Below are positions 11,293 through 21,763 of a DNA stretch of 64,000 nucleotides, piece by piece. The stretch is taken from the NCBI GenBank assembly GCA_032433765.1, contig JAVIAB010000139.1, positions 46,558,421-46,622,420 on the forward strand, in the 5' to 3' direction. This stretch comes from Megaustenia siamemsis. Its lineage: Eukaryota; Mollusca; Gastropoda; Stylommatophora; Ariophantidae. How positions within the stretch are numbered: the stretch's first letter is position 1; each line of letters opens with the position of its first letter. Under the pieces are notes generated by a model. The model was not told the origin of the DNA. It searched no databases and saw only the letters and a list, made by a program, of their open reading frames with translations. A program made the translations under genes and the position numbers.

Positions 11293-11653
11293 GTGTTAGT
11301 CACCTCTAGTGACTCGGGCAGGTGGTGCTCGTTAACCTGGGAGGGCCGACCATCTAAGGGCAGAATCCCCCTTCAGAAAAGATCATTTGCTGCCTTGCAG
11401 AAAGATTGGGGACAATCAAAGGCTAAGGAATGCAAACCTGAATAAAATGCTGGCTGAAATCGGATGCACTGGGCCACTGGCGCAGAACACAGTGCAACGT
11501 TTTAACGGGTGTTCAATCAGAGTGGATCTGGCAGACTCTAATTATGATGTTCTGTCTGTGGGGGCGATCAACACACTTAACCTGACAGCTGACTTCATGT
11601 GAGAGTCTGGAATCCTACTCTGATTGAGTACTGATCGCAGAGAGAGAGAGAGA
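11289..11653 (+). mobile_element. Dispersed repeat F, copy 1 (unclassified)
   Basis: Strong similarity, by eye about 90%, to 28845-29168. It runs from GTTAGTCACCTCT.GTGACTCG through GGGAGGGCCGACCATCT and ACTGGGCCACTGGCGCAGAA to GAGTCTGGA.TCCTAC and an AG-repeat end. This copy has about 40 bp more in the middle (near 11528-11575). A short open frame reading AEIGCTGPLAQNTVQRFN is conserved in both copies. No transposase or RT motif, so the class is unknown. Confidence 0.8.
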
Positions 11654-12209
11654 TAATGAATCACCATCGTGCGTCACACCGGCTGGCGTAGGCGATCATG
11701 TCCTTTCACAAGTGTCTGTCCACAGTGCTCATTTCAATTCTGTTGTTGACTGTTTACCGAGCCACCATACCAAACTATCTAGCATCCTTTTGTCGTCCGC
11801 AATCTCTCTTTCCCAGGGGTTTTTTTTTGCGACTTTTAACCAAATATTTCAACTTTCCTCTTTTCATGATGTGTCCGAAACATGTTTATTGTTTGTTTGT
11901 TTGTTTGTTTGTTTCTTTAATTTTTTTTTTTTTTTTTTTTTTGTTTGTTTGTTCTCTTTGAGAATTTCCTCATTGGTCCTTTAGCTGTCCATGGAACTCT
12001 GAATATTCTTTTGAAAAATCCCATCCATGTGGCCCCTAATCGCCTTTTCAATGGTTTCCCTGTTGTCCATGATTCGCTTTCATAGATCAGAATTGGCTCT
12101 ATATAGCACCGATAAATTCTCTTTCTTACTACTTTTGATTTAGATATGCTGCATATGATGTGTTTCCTTTATTTTAATACCAAGTACTTTTTTTCCTTTT
12201 AGTACTAAG
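11654..12209. other. No gene seen; T-rich tracts
   Basis: Contains a TTTG repeat and poly-T run at about 11888-11955. No supported gene. Confidence 0.5.
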
Positions 12210-12221
12210 TACTAATTAAGT

Positions 12222-12280
12222 CCATATTTCCCTATACGCCACTTGGCGTGACGGGGGGTACTTTACTTTACTTTTTTACT
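12222..12280 (+). mobile_element. 5'-truncated SINE family A (59 bp)
   Basis: Only the last part of family A is present, CCATATTTCCCTATACGCC through the TACTTTACTTTAC tail. A perfect 12-bp target duplication, TACTAATTAAGT, flanks it at 12210-12221 and 12281-12292. This shows insertion by target-primed reverse transcription with early termination. Confidence 0.9.
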
Positions 12281-12292
12281 TACTAATTAAGT

Positions 12293-13424
12293 ACTACAAT
12301 AACAAGTGCAATAAAAAAACAAACTATTTGCTTAATAAAAGTTAATTCGAACTCTTACCATTGGGAGCACGATTTTTCAGCGATAAAGAACAAGTAATTG
12401 GTACACGTCACTTCCTTTGTCGTAAAGGGGATGTGGTGTTAATGTCCACATTTTCCTGTGAACATGAACACATTAATTATTGGTGATGGAATCATTATCA
12501 CGCCAGGCCGCCTACTTTCTCTGAGACAATCATCGATACCCAGGTTTAGAAATTAAGTGGACTCGAAACCCGTGTCGGTCGGAAATCACTTCACCACAAT
12601 TTAGAATTGAACCCGAACCATATGGCTGGTAAATGGGTACTTGAACTGCCTAGATCTGTCTCTTATGAAGACTTTAATGGCGACCAATTTGATGTCAACT
12701 TCAACAGCGTGTCTTCCATGAAGTTTTATCTAACTATTTAATGGAAAAAAAAACTTAGCATAATGGAGTAACCATTAACCCTCTTTCAGATATAGTACCG
12801 TTTGGTCCTTATCTATACTTGCTCTAGATAATGCTTCTGTACCTAGCCGACATAATTTATATTCTCTGAGTTACACCAGCCAATCAATACACTTGATCTT
12901 GACATATTTGGCTAAAAATACTCAAAATATGAACACAAATTAGAGCATTTTCACCCAACTACGCAGTGTTGTATATGGTGAAATTAGGAAGAACATCCTC
13001 GGCGGAAAAGAATGCAACAGGTTCAATCAATGCAGGACAGGAACAATCAGTAGACGAATACTTTGATGGCTGTTGCAACGGGTGACGGAACAGATATGGG
13101 AATGTTCATGCGAAGACGCCAGTCCTAACTGAAGACTAAAGGCTAATAACTATAAAATCCAAAAATATTATTGGCAGCCATTGAAAATTATAAGTATTTA
13201 GTTCTGATAGTTAATGTTTAATTATTTGTCACGTTAATAATAATGTGTGCTTATTAAGTTATGTCACTAAATGGCTGATGTCCCTCGCGTTTCAGTTTAT
13301 ATTAAAGTATATATATTTGTTAAATAATGCTCGTCTCTATAGAATTTGGACGTCATTATATATATCACATCTAACAAGTTTAAGCACATATTATGAAAGT
13401 TACATACAACTGGATCAGTGTTCA
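12293..13424. other. No gene seen
   Basis: Unique-looking, AT-rich. No exon with good splice borders or family resemblance was found. Confidence 0.45.
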
Positions 13425-13840
13425 TCTTCTACCTTTCAGCTCCCTGTGGAGCATAGGTCTTCAACAAATACTGCCAAAGTCGTTTTGTTTCTTGCCATTC
13501 TTTTAAGATCATTCCATGTCGTCCTTATCATCTTTATCTTTCCTTCCATCTGTCTTCACCATGTATATTTTGGTCTTCCTCTTTGTTCTTTTTCCTTGAG
13601 AATTCCAAAAAAGGGGCCTGTCGTGTAATACTCTCAGTTGGCTTCCGCAGTGTGTGTCCTATCCAGCGCCGTCGCCATTATTGTATCTGTTTATCCACTG
13701 GTATTTGACTGCTACTTTTCCATAGTTCTATGTTAGTCAGTTTGTTCAGCCATTTCCATTCTTTTATTCTGCGCAAGAATTTAATTAAGGTTTCTTTGAC
13801 TTGTCCCATGTTTGTGAAGTTTTTGCGGATTATATTTTTT
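13425..13840 (-). mobile_element. LINE fragment, C-terminal RT region (same family as 20378)
   Basis: The reverse complement closely matches 20378-20913: CGCAGAATAAAAGAATGGAA, CAAATACCAGTGGATAAACA, GGATAGGACACACACTGC, AAGAGGAAGACCAAA, and the 3' end GAAGACCTATGCTCCACAGG. The family encodes the C-terminal tail of a non-LTR reverse transcriptase. Stops and indels interrupt it, so it is inactive. Confidence 0.85.
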
Positions 13841-14160
13841 AACAGTACAGGATAACCAATCCCATGCCCAACCCTCCTTAGTGCCCTCTTACGAACATCC
13901 CTGGTAGGGAACAGCGCTACAATTCCTTATTCCCATTTCGGGTCTCGGCAGCGCACGGGCCAATTGCACCAGTAGTTTGAATTAAATACATTCAGACACT
14001 TTACACCGTTTCAAATTCTGACTTGTTCAATTTTAGCAAAGGGATATAACTTAAGTGATAATATAATTTATTAAATAAATATTCTACAAGTATCTATTAT
14101 TATTTCTAAATATAAATGGCTTTTAATGACATGCCCTTTGCGTCTAGATAGACGATTGTT
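13841..14160. other. No gene seen
   Basis: Unique-looking sequence up to the target site of the next LINE. Nothing recognised. Confidence 0.4.
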
Positions 14161-14176
14161 AGCATGCAATCATGAT

Positions 14177-15154
14177 TTGTAAGCTGTTTAGCAATAGTGT
14201 ATATAACCTAACACTCGCGTACAACACAGTACCGTACCTCAAGCACATTTTACGAATGGGAGTTGATGAGGTGACTAGGTACAGGTTGATGACATACTTA
14301 GGAGTTAAGTTTGATCGCAGTCTGTGTGTTTTAGTGACCATGTCGACCATAAGCCCGCAAAGGTCTAGCCTTCATGAAATTCACGGTAGCTGTCAGTTTT
14401 GAGCGGAGGATATTTACAATTCTGTTTCAGGCAGGGAATGGTCCTCGAACCAATTGTGATTGCCCCCTATCAATCTTCACTGTCAGTGCAACACAGATCT
14501 ACAGACTAGAAAAAGTAAAAAATGAACCCAGCGCATTATCTTGGGGTGTACGAAAGACACTCCCTATGTAGCAATGAGGTATATTCTTGATTTTCAAACT
14601 ATGGATGACAGGATCAAGATCTGGAGGACACGAGCATACCTGAAGATAAGTGCAGATATAAGACATCAATTGTATAGAGAGCTCAACACAGGGAAAGGTG
14701 ACAGGCTGAAAAGAGCCATTACAGAAGTACACGCTACGCACAGTCACTTTTGTTTACGTCCCTAGACACGCGGGAATACGGGAAACTGAAAGAGCGGACA
14801 GGCTAACTAGCTGTGTTGTTGTCGAAGCTGGTCAACCAATGGCGAACGTCATCAATGCCAACCAAGACGCGGGAATGGCACAAGATTTCGACAACCATGA
14901 ATCCACGTCACTCCTTCGGATCAAAGAAATGAGTGTAAGGATGGGTACATTCAGAAACGAGAGGCTTAATGGAACTTATCAAAAGAACATATTGGCGGGA
15001 ACTTAATAAAATAACTTACCAACCAACACAGAGCTGGAGTCGTCAGTCACTGGACGCTGTGGGATATGCCGAGGAGGAGTTCGGAACTTCTGTGAACATG
15101 TTCGGACTGTTATGAATAGATATATGGCCTTTGGCGTCTTGACAAACAGTTGGT
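14177..15154 (+). mobile_element. 5'-truncated LINE with RT tail and RNase H relic
   Basis: The translated pieces give the end of an RT (YLGVKFDRSL at about 14300; a segment with CTKDTPYVAMRYILDFQTM at about 14545-14600) and RNase H-like sequence (VPRHAGIRETERADRLTS, about 14757-14810, replacing the usual PGHAGI.GNE.AD). A Cys/His end (CGICRGG, CEHVRTV) follows near 15060-15110. Several frameshifts make it inactive. A 16-bp target duplication with one mismatch flanks it: AGCATGCAATCATGAT at 14161-14176 and AGCAAGCAATCATGAT at 15155-15170. An RT followed by RNase H points to an I-like clade (I, Nimb or similar). Confidence 0.82.
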
Positions 15155-15769
15155 AGCAAGCAATCATGATAGGAAGTACTTTGGTAAAAACATTAGTGTC
15201 TAATGCTGGATGCTGCTTTGCTGAACAGCTTCTCTCGTGGCTGAATCTGCCAATATTGGATAGATAAATCCATCAGCAGAATGAACAAGATGTATCGATG
15301 GTGCGTGACCTCGTCTCCTTTCTCCTGCGTCTTTTGTCTTCTGAGTTTGATATCAGCACTGCATCAAAAGTTGCTGTTCCATTTTTTTTCCTTTTTGTTC
15401 TCCATGTGATACAATCTGTAGCCAAATGTTCCCAGTTTCTTACTCTGTTAAAGAATAAACATCCTTATATCTCAGCACTGGTCTGCCCTTTGGTCTCTTT
15501 CTGTCATTAAGTTCGCCATACAATATTTGTTTTAGGAATACGATTGTTTGCTATTCTTACATGACCCAGCCACCTTAATTTCCTACTCCTAAGTGTCGCC
15601 ATGATGGATGAGCGTTTGGCTCGTTGTAAGACATTAGATTTTTTACTTTGTCCTGCCATTTGATGTTCATAATCTTTCGAAGGCAACGCGCATGAAAGCG
15701 GTTTAACCTTTTCTCCTGTTCTGATCCATTTTTGTTGTTGAGTTATTGAGTTATTTGCGAGTCATCATC

Positions 15770-15860
15770 ATTGCACTCCGAACATGTCTATAGGTGCTCA
15801 GATCCCCCTCCTCAGCAAGTCTCGCAGTGTCCAGCGACTGACGACTCCATTCTGATCTGC
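15770..15860 (-). mobile_element. Short 3'-tail fragment inside the LINE
   Basis: Minus-strand reading gives GGATCTGAGCACCTAT, then GTTCGGAGTGCAATGATGATGA. The same tail ends SINE C at about 37380-37430 and the fragment at 61075-61160. Its start also resembles 15031-15115 of the neighbouring RNase H LINE. It is a shared 3' end of a LINE/SINE group. Confidence 0.55.
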
Positions 15861-15934
15861 ATAGAAGTGTACTAAGCACGCAACTTTAGTAAATTTGAAT
15901 CTTAGTTCTGAGTGATAATTTGGTGTTAGCCCAT

Positions 15935-16199
15935 AAAGTAAAAATTAAAGAGCCCCGTCACGCCGAGCGGCGTATAGGGAATATGGTACTAGTGACCATA
16001 ATATTTATAGACCTTCGGCACATGATTTTTGGCATAATGTGGTCGGTATTACACCCGTTCCGATTTACTTTCCCCATAAAATATCCGGTATTAAATGTCC
16101 CATTTAAGGCTGGATGAACCCAGAAGCTGTCGATCAGGTTTGAACCCTACCTCTAGTCCTTTGTAGTTCAGTTCACTAACCACTGAGCTTTCGCGGCTC
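15935..16199 (-). mobile_element. SINE family A inserted in a LINE
   Basis: Reverse-orientation copy: GCCCCGTCACGCCGAGCGGC at the left (3' end) and head GAGCTTTCGCGG with B box GGTTTGAACCCTACC at the right. Target duplication GGTGTTAGCCCAT at 15922-15934 and GGTGTTGGCCCAT at 16200-16212, one mismatch. Confidence 0.9.
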
Positions 16200-16640
16200 G
16201 GTGTTGGCCCATGCTCTATCTCTAAGTTTACCAAATGTGGATTCTGCCTTTCCGATTCTGGAATTTATTTCTTCTACCATGGACACAGTGATTGTGACCA
16301 AATAACCGAGATAGGCGAACTTTCTCTCAGTGTCACGGGGTGTGTTATCTAATGATATAGCTGCGGGACTGGCTACACCTTGTTGAAGGACCGCAATCTT
16401 CTGGATGCTTACTGACAGGGAGAATAAATCACATGATCTAGTTAGTTTGTCAATCATTGGCTGCAGGACGGACTCATCGTGAGTAACCCGTGCTGCAACA
16501 TCAGAGAATAGAAGCTCCTTGATTATGGTCTCAGTTGATTTAAATTTTGACATCGGATGTGCTAGATTAAATAACAAGCCGTCAGATCTTGTACGGATGT
16601 AGATGCCACCAGAGACGGTTTCTAATGTATTCTGTAGAAT

Positions 16641-16955
16641 GATGACAACCCACTCAATAACCTAACATTCATGATTTCATACCATCAAAGATGAATAGTT
16701 AATACGGCAGTTACATTTATTGATATTGTTGGCTGCAGTTTTATTTTTACTCCTTTTCTTTGATTAATTATCGATTTTACCACTCGTATTTTTCATCGGG
16801 AATCGATGGATTCTCTTTGGTGTTTCGTGACATTTCTATGTTTGTAAACGTAGATCCCATTTGCTGACGGGGCTTTGACTATTATAGAAAGCCGTAGATA
16901 CCTTAGGAAATGTTTGTTGTTACATCAAATCGATGTAGATACACTGGATATAAGC
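16641..16955. other. No gene seen
   Basis: Unique sequence before the long array. Nothing recognised. Confidence 0.4.
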
Positions 16956-18075
16956 TAGGTTGTTGTTGGATACATTGATGAATGTTAGAGCTTCACACAG
17001 GACATGCTAGGTTGTTGTTGGATACATTGATGAATGTTAGAGCTTCACACAGGACATGCTAGGTTGTTGTTGGATACATTGATGAATGTTAGAGCTACAC
17101 ACAGGACATGCTAGGCCCTGGATACATAGATGAATGTTAGAGCTTCACAAAAGACATGCTAGACGCTGGATACATTGATGAATGTTAGAGCTTCACACAG
17201 GACATGCTAGGCGCCGGATATATAGATGAATGTTAGAGCTACACACAGGACATGCTAGGCACTGGATACATAAATGAATGTTAGAGCTTCACACAAGACA
17301 TGCTAGGCGCTGGATACATTGATGAATGTTAGAGCTACACACAGGACATGCTAGGCGCTGGATACATTGATGAATGTTAGAGCTACACACAGGACGTGCT
17401 AGGCGCTGGATACATTGATGAATGTTAGAGCTACACACAGGACATGCTAGGCGCTGGATACATAAATGAATGTTAGAGCTACACACAGGACATGCTAGGC
17501 GCTGGATACATAGATGAATGTTAGAGCTACACACAGGACATGCTAGGCGCTGTTTACATAGATGAATGTTAGAGCTACACACAGGACATGCTAGGCGCTG
17601 GATACATAGATGAATGTTAGAGCTATACACAGGACATGCTAGGCGCTGGATACATAGATGAATGTTAGAGCTTCACACAGGACATGCTAGGCGCTGGATA
17701 CATAGATGAATGTTAGAGCTACACACAGGACATGCTAGGCGCTGGATACATAGATGAATGTTAGAGCTACACCCTGGACATACTAGGCGCTGGATACATA
17801 GATGAATGTTAGAGCTACACACAGGACATGCTAGGCGCTGGATACATTGATGAATGTTAGAGCTACACACAGGACATGCTAGGCGCTGGATGCATAGATG
17901 AATGTTAGAGCTACACACAGGACATGCTAGGCGCTGGATACATAGATGAATGTTAGAGCTACACACATGATATGTTAGGCGCTGGATACATTGATGAATG
18001 TTAGAGCTACACACATGATATGTTAGGCCCTGGATACATTGATGAATGTTAGAGCTACACACATGAAATGTCAGA
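16956..18075 (+). repeat. 48-bp minisatellite, about 23 units
   Basis: Units combine GGATACATAGATGAATG, TTAGAGCTACACACAGG and ACATGCTAGGCGCT. The first three units are about 52 bp, with a GGTTGTTGTT insert replacing GGCGCT. Because 48 is a multiple of three, the minus strand has long stop-free frames with a 16-residue period (CSSNIHLCIQRLACPV). These are array artefacts, not genes. Confidence 0.93.
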
Positions 18076-18595
18076 GCTGCACACATGACATGTTAGAGCT
18101 ACACACATGACATGTCAGAGCTGCACATATGATATGTTAGAGCTACACACATGACACGTTAGAGCTACACACATGATATGTTAGGCCCTGGATACATTGA
18201 TGAATGTTAGAGCTACACACAGGACATGCTAGGCACTGGATACATTGATTCATGTTAGAGCTACACACATGAAATGTCAGAGCTGCACACATAACATGTT
18301 AGAGCTACACACATGACATGTCAGAGCTGCACATATGATATGTTAGAGCTACACACACGACACGTTAGAGCTACACACATGACATGTTAGAAATACGCAC
18401 ATGACATGTTAGAGCTACACACATGACATGTTAGAAATACGCACATGACATGTAAGAGCTACACACATGACATGTTATAGCTGCACATATGACATTTTAG
18501 ACGTTGGATACATTGATGAATATTAGAGCGGCATACATGACATGTTAGAGCTACACATATGACATGTTAGAGCTACACACATGATATGTTAGACG
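18060..18595 (+). repeat. 22-bp derivative array from the 48-bp satellite
   Basis: A shorter unit (TTAGAGCTACACACATGACA plus TG), made only of the TTAGAGCTACACACA.GACATG part of the 48-bp unit, repeats about 20 times. One reversion to full-length units occurs at about 18183-18260. It is a second-generation array built from part of the first. Confidence 0.88.
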
Positions 18596-18869
18596 TTAAG
18601 TACACTGGATATACATTAGATGGGTGTTGGATACCTCGGATATACGTGTTCACCGTTGATGTGGTGTTCAGTCATCTGAACTGAAATCATCTTAAGTGCT
18701 CTCGTCGCTAGCACGTGGCGGGAGTGATGATTACTATGATCGTCAGTAGATGCGCACTCAAGCATTTGGAATCTGACCATTGACTTTTCTGATGTCCAAG
18801 TAAGATGACCTGTCGACTAAACTAAACACTGGATCTACACCAGATTGATGTTAGGTACGTTATATATAT

Positions 18870-19460
18870 ATAACTACCTGGGACATACTACATGTATAAC
18901 CAGTGATGGGGAATGTACAACTGAAATAAATAAAAGAATAGGAATGGCAAAAAGTAATTTCAATGGCATGAAAAATATACTAACATCAAAACAAATGACA
19001 CCAGGGCTGAAACTAAGAATAGCAAAATGTTACATCTTCTCAATATTCCTGTATGGTGCAGAAACATTGACATTAGACCAGAAAACAGAACAGAAAATTG
19101 AAGCCTTTGAAATGTGGATTTATAGAAGAATATGTAGAATTGGAGGGAAAGAAAAGAAAACAAACGAAGAAGTTTTAAAACAACTAAAAATGAAAAAAGA
19201 ACTACAAAACACAATTAGAGCAAGACAAATGAAATTTTGTGGTCATGTTAAAAGACACAACAGTCTAATAAAAGTAATATTAGAAGGGAAAATACAAGGT
19301 AAAAGAGGCAGAGGCAGACCAAGACTAACATGGACGAGTAACATCAAAAGATGGACAAGTCAACCAATGGCAATCTGCACCATCAAAGCAAGAGACAGAG
19401 TGGAATGGCTCTCCATGGTAGCCAACCTTCGATGCGGAGAGGGCACTCGATGATGATGAT
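18870..19460 (+). mobile_element. 5'-truncated RTE-type LINE, long intact C-terminal frame
   Basis: A 202-residue open frame (18845-19453; the first few residues are flanking) has TEINKRIGMAKSNF, LKLRIAKCYIFSIFLYGAET, MWIYRRICRIGGKEK, GKRGRGRPRLTW and WLSMVANLRCGEGTR, then a TGATGATGA tail. This is the C-terminal region after the RT catalytic core in RTE-like elements; the catalytic motifs themselves are absent. It is close to the copy at 30440-31793. The frame is undamaged, so the insertion is fairly young. Confidence 0.9.
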
Positions 19461-19504
19461 ATATATATATATATCATCATCATCATCATCGAGTGCCCTC
19501 TCCG
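19430..19504. repeat. Tail-to-tail LINE palindrome
   Basis: The LINE 3' end (CGGAGAGGGCACTCGATGAT) is followed by a TA run and then its exact reverse complement (ATCATCGAGTGCCCTCTCCG, ending 19504). The arms are over 30 bp around a TGATGA/TATATA/TCATCA centre. The right arm stops right after the inverted CGGAGAG. Confidence 0.9.
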
Positions 19505-20112
19505 TTAAATGTTAAATTGCAAGTGCTTACGCAAATTTAAAGACTCGTGTCAAGTACATTAAAGGCATATTGAATTGGTAGTAGTTATGCAGGTCGGTAA
19601 TTGAATTGCCTTGTGCAAATAAAAATAAATAACGTGCCGAGACAGTGTTTGTTAAAACTACTATTCAATTAACCAAATGTGGACCATGGACTGACGGAGG
19701 CGTGGCACTCTATGAGCTTGAGGAGATTATGAAAGACCCTCAATCAAAATTACTGGTTACACTTGTTGTATGGGCGTTCATAGTTAGCAACGTTTTATGA
19801 GGTAAAAACTGCACACTATATACATATAGTCTCCATATGTTTTGGATAAAATGTTATTCAAGTGCACGGTGATCGGGTTGAAAAAGGACACGTTAATCAC
19901 ATATTACACATCATCTTATATTTTACGTATCACGTTTCAACCCATGATGCTGTTCACTTTCTCAAATTATCAATAATTTGTTGCCTATTTGTGGAAGCAT
20001 ATTTCTTCATTCTATCACGCTTGCCTTGCTACATTACAACTTCTTGTTTCTCGATCCTTCCGTTTGTGCCTGACCTCTAAGAGAAACTAATCTCTCAAAT
20101 ACATTCCACCTG
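19505..20112. other. No gene seen
   Basis: AT-rich unique sequence. The frame at 19862-20080 has no recognised domain. Confidence 0.45.
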
Positions 20113-20377
20113 ATGTATTACACCTGTAACAAATACTACCTCTCAGACACTTTCTACATTTTATGTCTTAAATTTAACATGTACTATCTCTCACACACTT
20201 TCTACATTTTATGTCTTAAATTTAACGTGTACTATCTCTCACACACTTTCTATATTTTATGTCTTAAATTTAACATGTACTATCTCTCACACACTTTCTA
20301 CATTTTATGTCTTAAATCCAACATGTATTATCTCACAGTCATTACCCATATGTCTTAAATCTATCATGTACTACCTC
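20113..20377 (+). repeat. Minisatellite, 48-bp units (left part)
   Basis: Five or so units containing ATGTCTTAAATTTAACATGT and ACTATCTCTCACACACTTTC. The array continues at 20914 after a LINE insertion. Confidence 0.85.
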
Positions 20378-20913
20378 AAAAGCAAGTGGAGCTTTCATTG
20401 CACTGGGAAACATATGGAAATCCAAAGTAATTAGGTTAAATACAAAAATAAAAATTTTCAACTCAAATGTTAAGTCGGTCCTATTATATGGCTGTGAAAC
20501 ATGGAGAACAACAAAATTGACAATCACGAAGATACAGACTTTCATTAATGGATGCTTACGCAGAATAAAAGGATGGAAATGGCAGGACAAAATCACTAAC
20601 ATAGAAGTATGGAAATGTACCAGTCAAATACCAGTGGATAAAGAGATACAGCGAAGACGATGGCGATGGATAGGACACACACTACAGAAGCCAACTGAGA
20701 GTATTACACAACAGGCACTTTTTTGGAATCCACAGGGGAAAAGACAAAGAGGAAGACCAAGGAATTCTTGGAGAAGACAGATAGAAGCAGAGATGAAGAT
20801 GATGGGGAAGACATGGAATGGTCTTAAAAGAATGGCAAAAAACAGAATGAATTGGAAAGTGTTTGTTGAAGACCTATGCTCCACAGGAAGCTAAAAAGGT
20901 AGAAGAAGAAGAG
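20378..20913 (+). mobile_element. 5'-truncated LINE inserted in a tandem array
   Basis: Encodes SVLLYGCETWRTTKLTITKI, TFINGCLRRIKGWKWQDKIT, RRRWRWIGHTLQKPTES, GKRQRGRPRNSWRR and WKVFVEDLCS. This is the C-terminal tail of a non-LTR reverse transcriptase, with the frame open for 125 residues (20517-20894). The 3' end is GAAGAAGAA. An 8-bp duplication ACTACCTC flanks it (20370-20377 and 20914-20921). Relatives: 5650-6147 and 13425-13840. Confidence 0.88.
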
Positions 20914-21130
20914 ACTACCTCTGAGTCATTTCCCATATGTCTTAAATCTAACATGTACTTTCTCTCAGTCATTTCCCATATGTCTTAAATCTAGCATGTA
21001 CTTTCTCTCAGTCATTTCCCATATGCCTTAAATCTAACATGTACTATCTCTCACCAATTTATGTCTTAAATCTAACATGTACTTTCTGTCATTTCCCATA
21101 AGTCTTAATTCTAACATTGATTACCTCCCA
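20914..21130 (+). repeat. Minisatellite, about 43-bp units (right part)
   Basis: Units contain TATGTCTTAAATCTAACATG and TACTTTCTCTCAGTCATTTC. They share the TCTTAAAT.TAACATGTACT core with the left part but have a different spacer, so the array was already diverged at its two ends before or after the LINE insertion. Confidence 0.82.
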
Positions 21131-21763
21131 GACACTTTCAAGATTTCGTGTTTAATTCTCAGATGTACAACCACCCCACCCCCACGACACTTCCATCTTT
21201 CATGTCTCATATATAAGGAAAGAGATCTCCATATTGTATTAATCTAAAGTTCCGAATTGACTGCATTTTCTTATATCTATATAATTGTTCTAGAAGTACA
21301 CGTGAGCAAGATCTTGAACATTAAACACGGCTACACAATATATTCAGACATTTAGTTATATCTCTCTCCCCATCTCATATTATCACTTCTCTATTTATCA
21401 TATGAATCCCATGATCACACCCCACTATTCCCACCTCCTCCTAGCTTGCCATTTTGTCGCCACCTATTTTCGTGAGATGACTACTTAGACGTACTCTTTC
21501 GTGACAAGTCTCAGTGTTCGAAATGGGGAAATGTTGCGACAAAAATAGCACAAAGTCTACGCGTCACTCACACTCATATGCCACCAAAAAACCACGCTCT
21601 CGCCACAGATCTCGGTCAATATCTGGTGGTTTTATCGATAATTATCGTGAAGTTGTCCGTACGTGAGATGTGATGGCAACTCTAAACATCCGTACGAGAT
21701 GCCTTAAGGGTCTCTTTAAGCTGAATCTATCAGACAATCTGTTTGGATGTAACAAACCTTGGG
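21131..21763. other. No gene seen
   Basis: Unique-looking sequence. No exon recognised. Confidence 0.4.

Larger units (their letters stand above)
15290..16640 (-). mobile_element. LINE relic (RT thumb and C-terminus), interrupted by a SINE
   Basis: On the minus strand the 133-residue frame at 16176-16577 has LLFSDVAARVTHDES (a broken FADD motif), FAYLGYLVTI and INSRIGKAESTFGKL. Past the SINE at 15935-16199 the coding sequence resumes (WANTKLSLRTKIQIY, CVLSTLL). It continues near 15620-15730 with LNRFHARCLRKIMNIKWQDKV and ends with RPKGRPVLRYKDVYS. The pieces are colinear, so this is one LINE copy split by the SINE, whose 13-bp duplication lies within the LINE. A second foreign tail piece interrupts it at about 15770-15860. 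Confidence 0.8.

Noticed and set aside
17289..18086. CSSNIHLCIQRLACPV repeat protein on the minus strand
   Set aside because: 48-bp satellite artefact. Looks cysteine-rich but has no leader, exon structure or unique domain.
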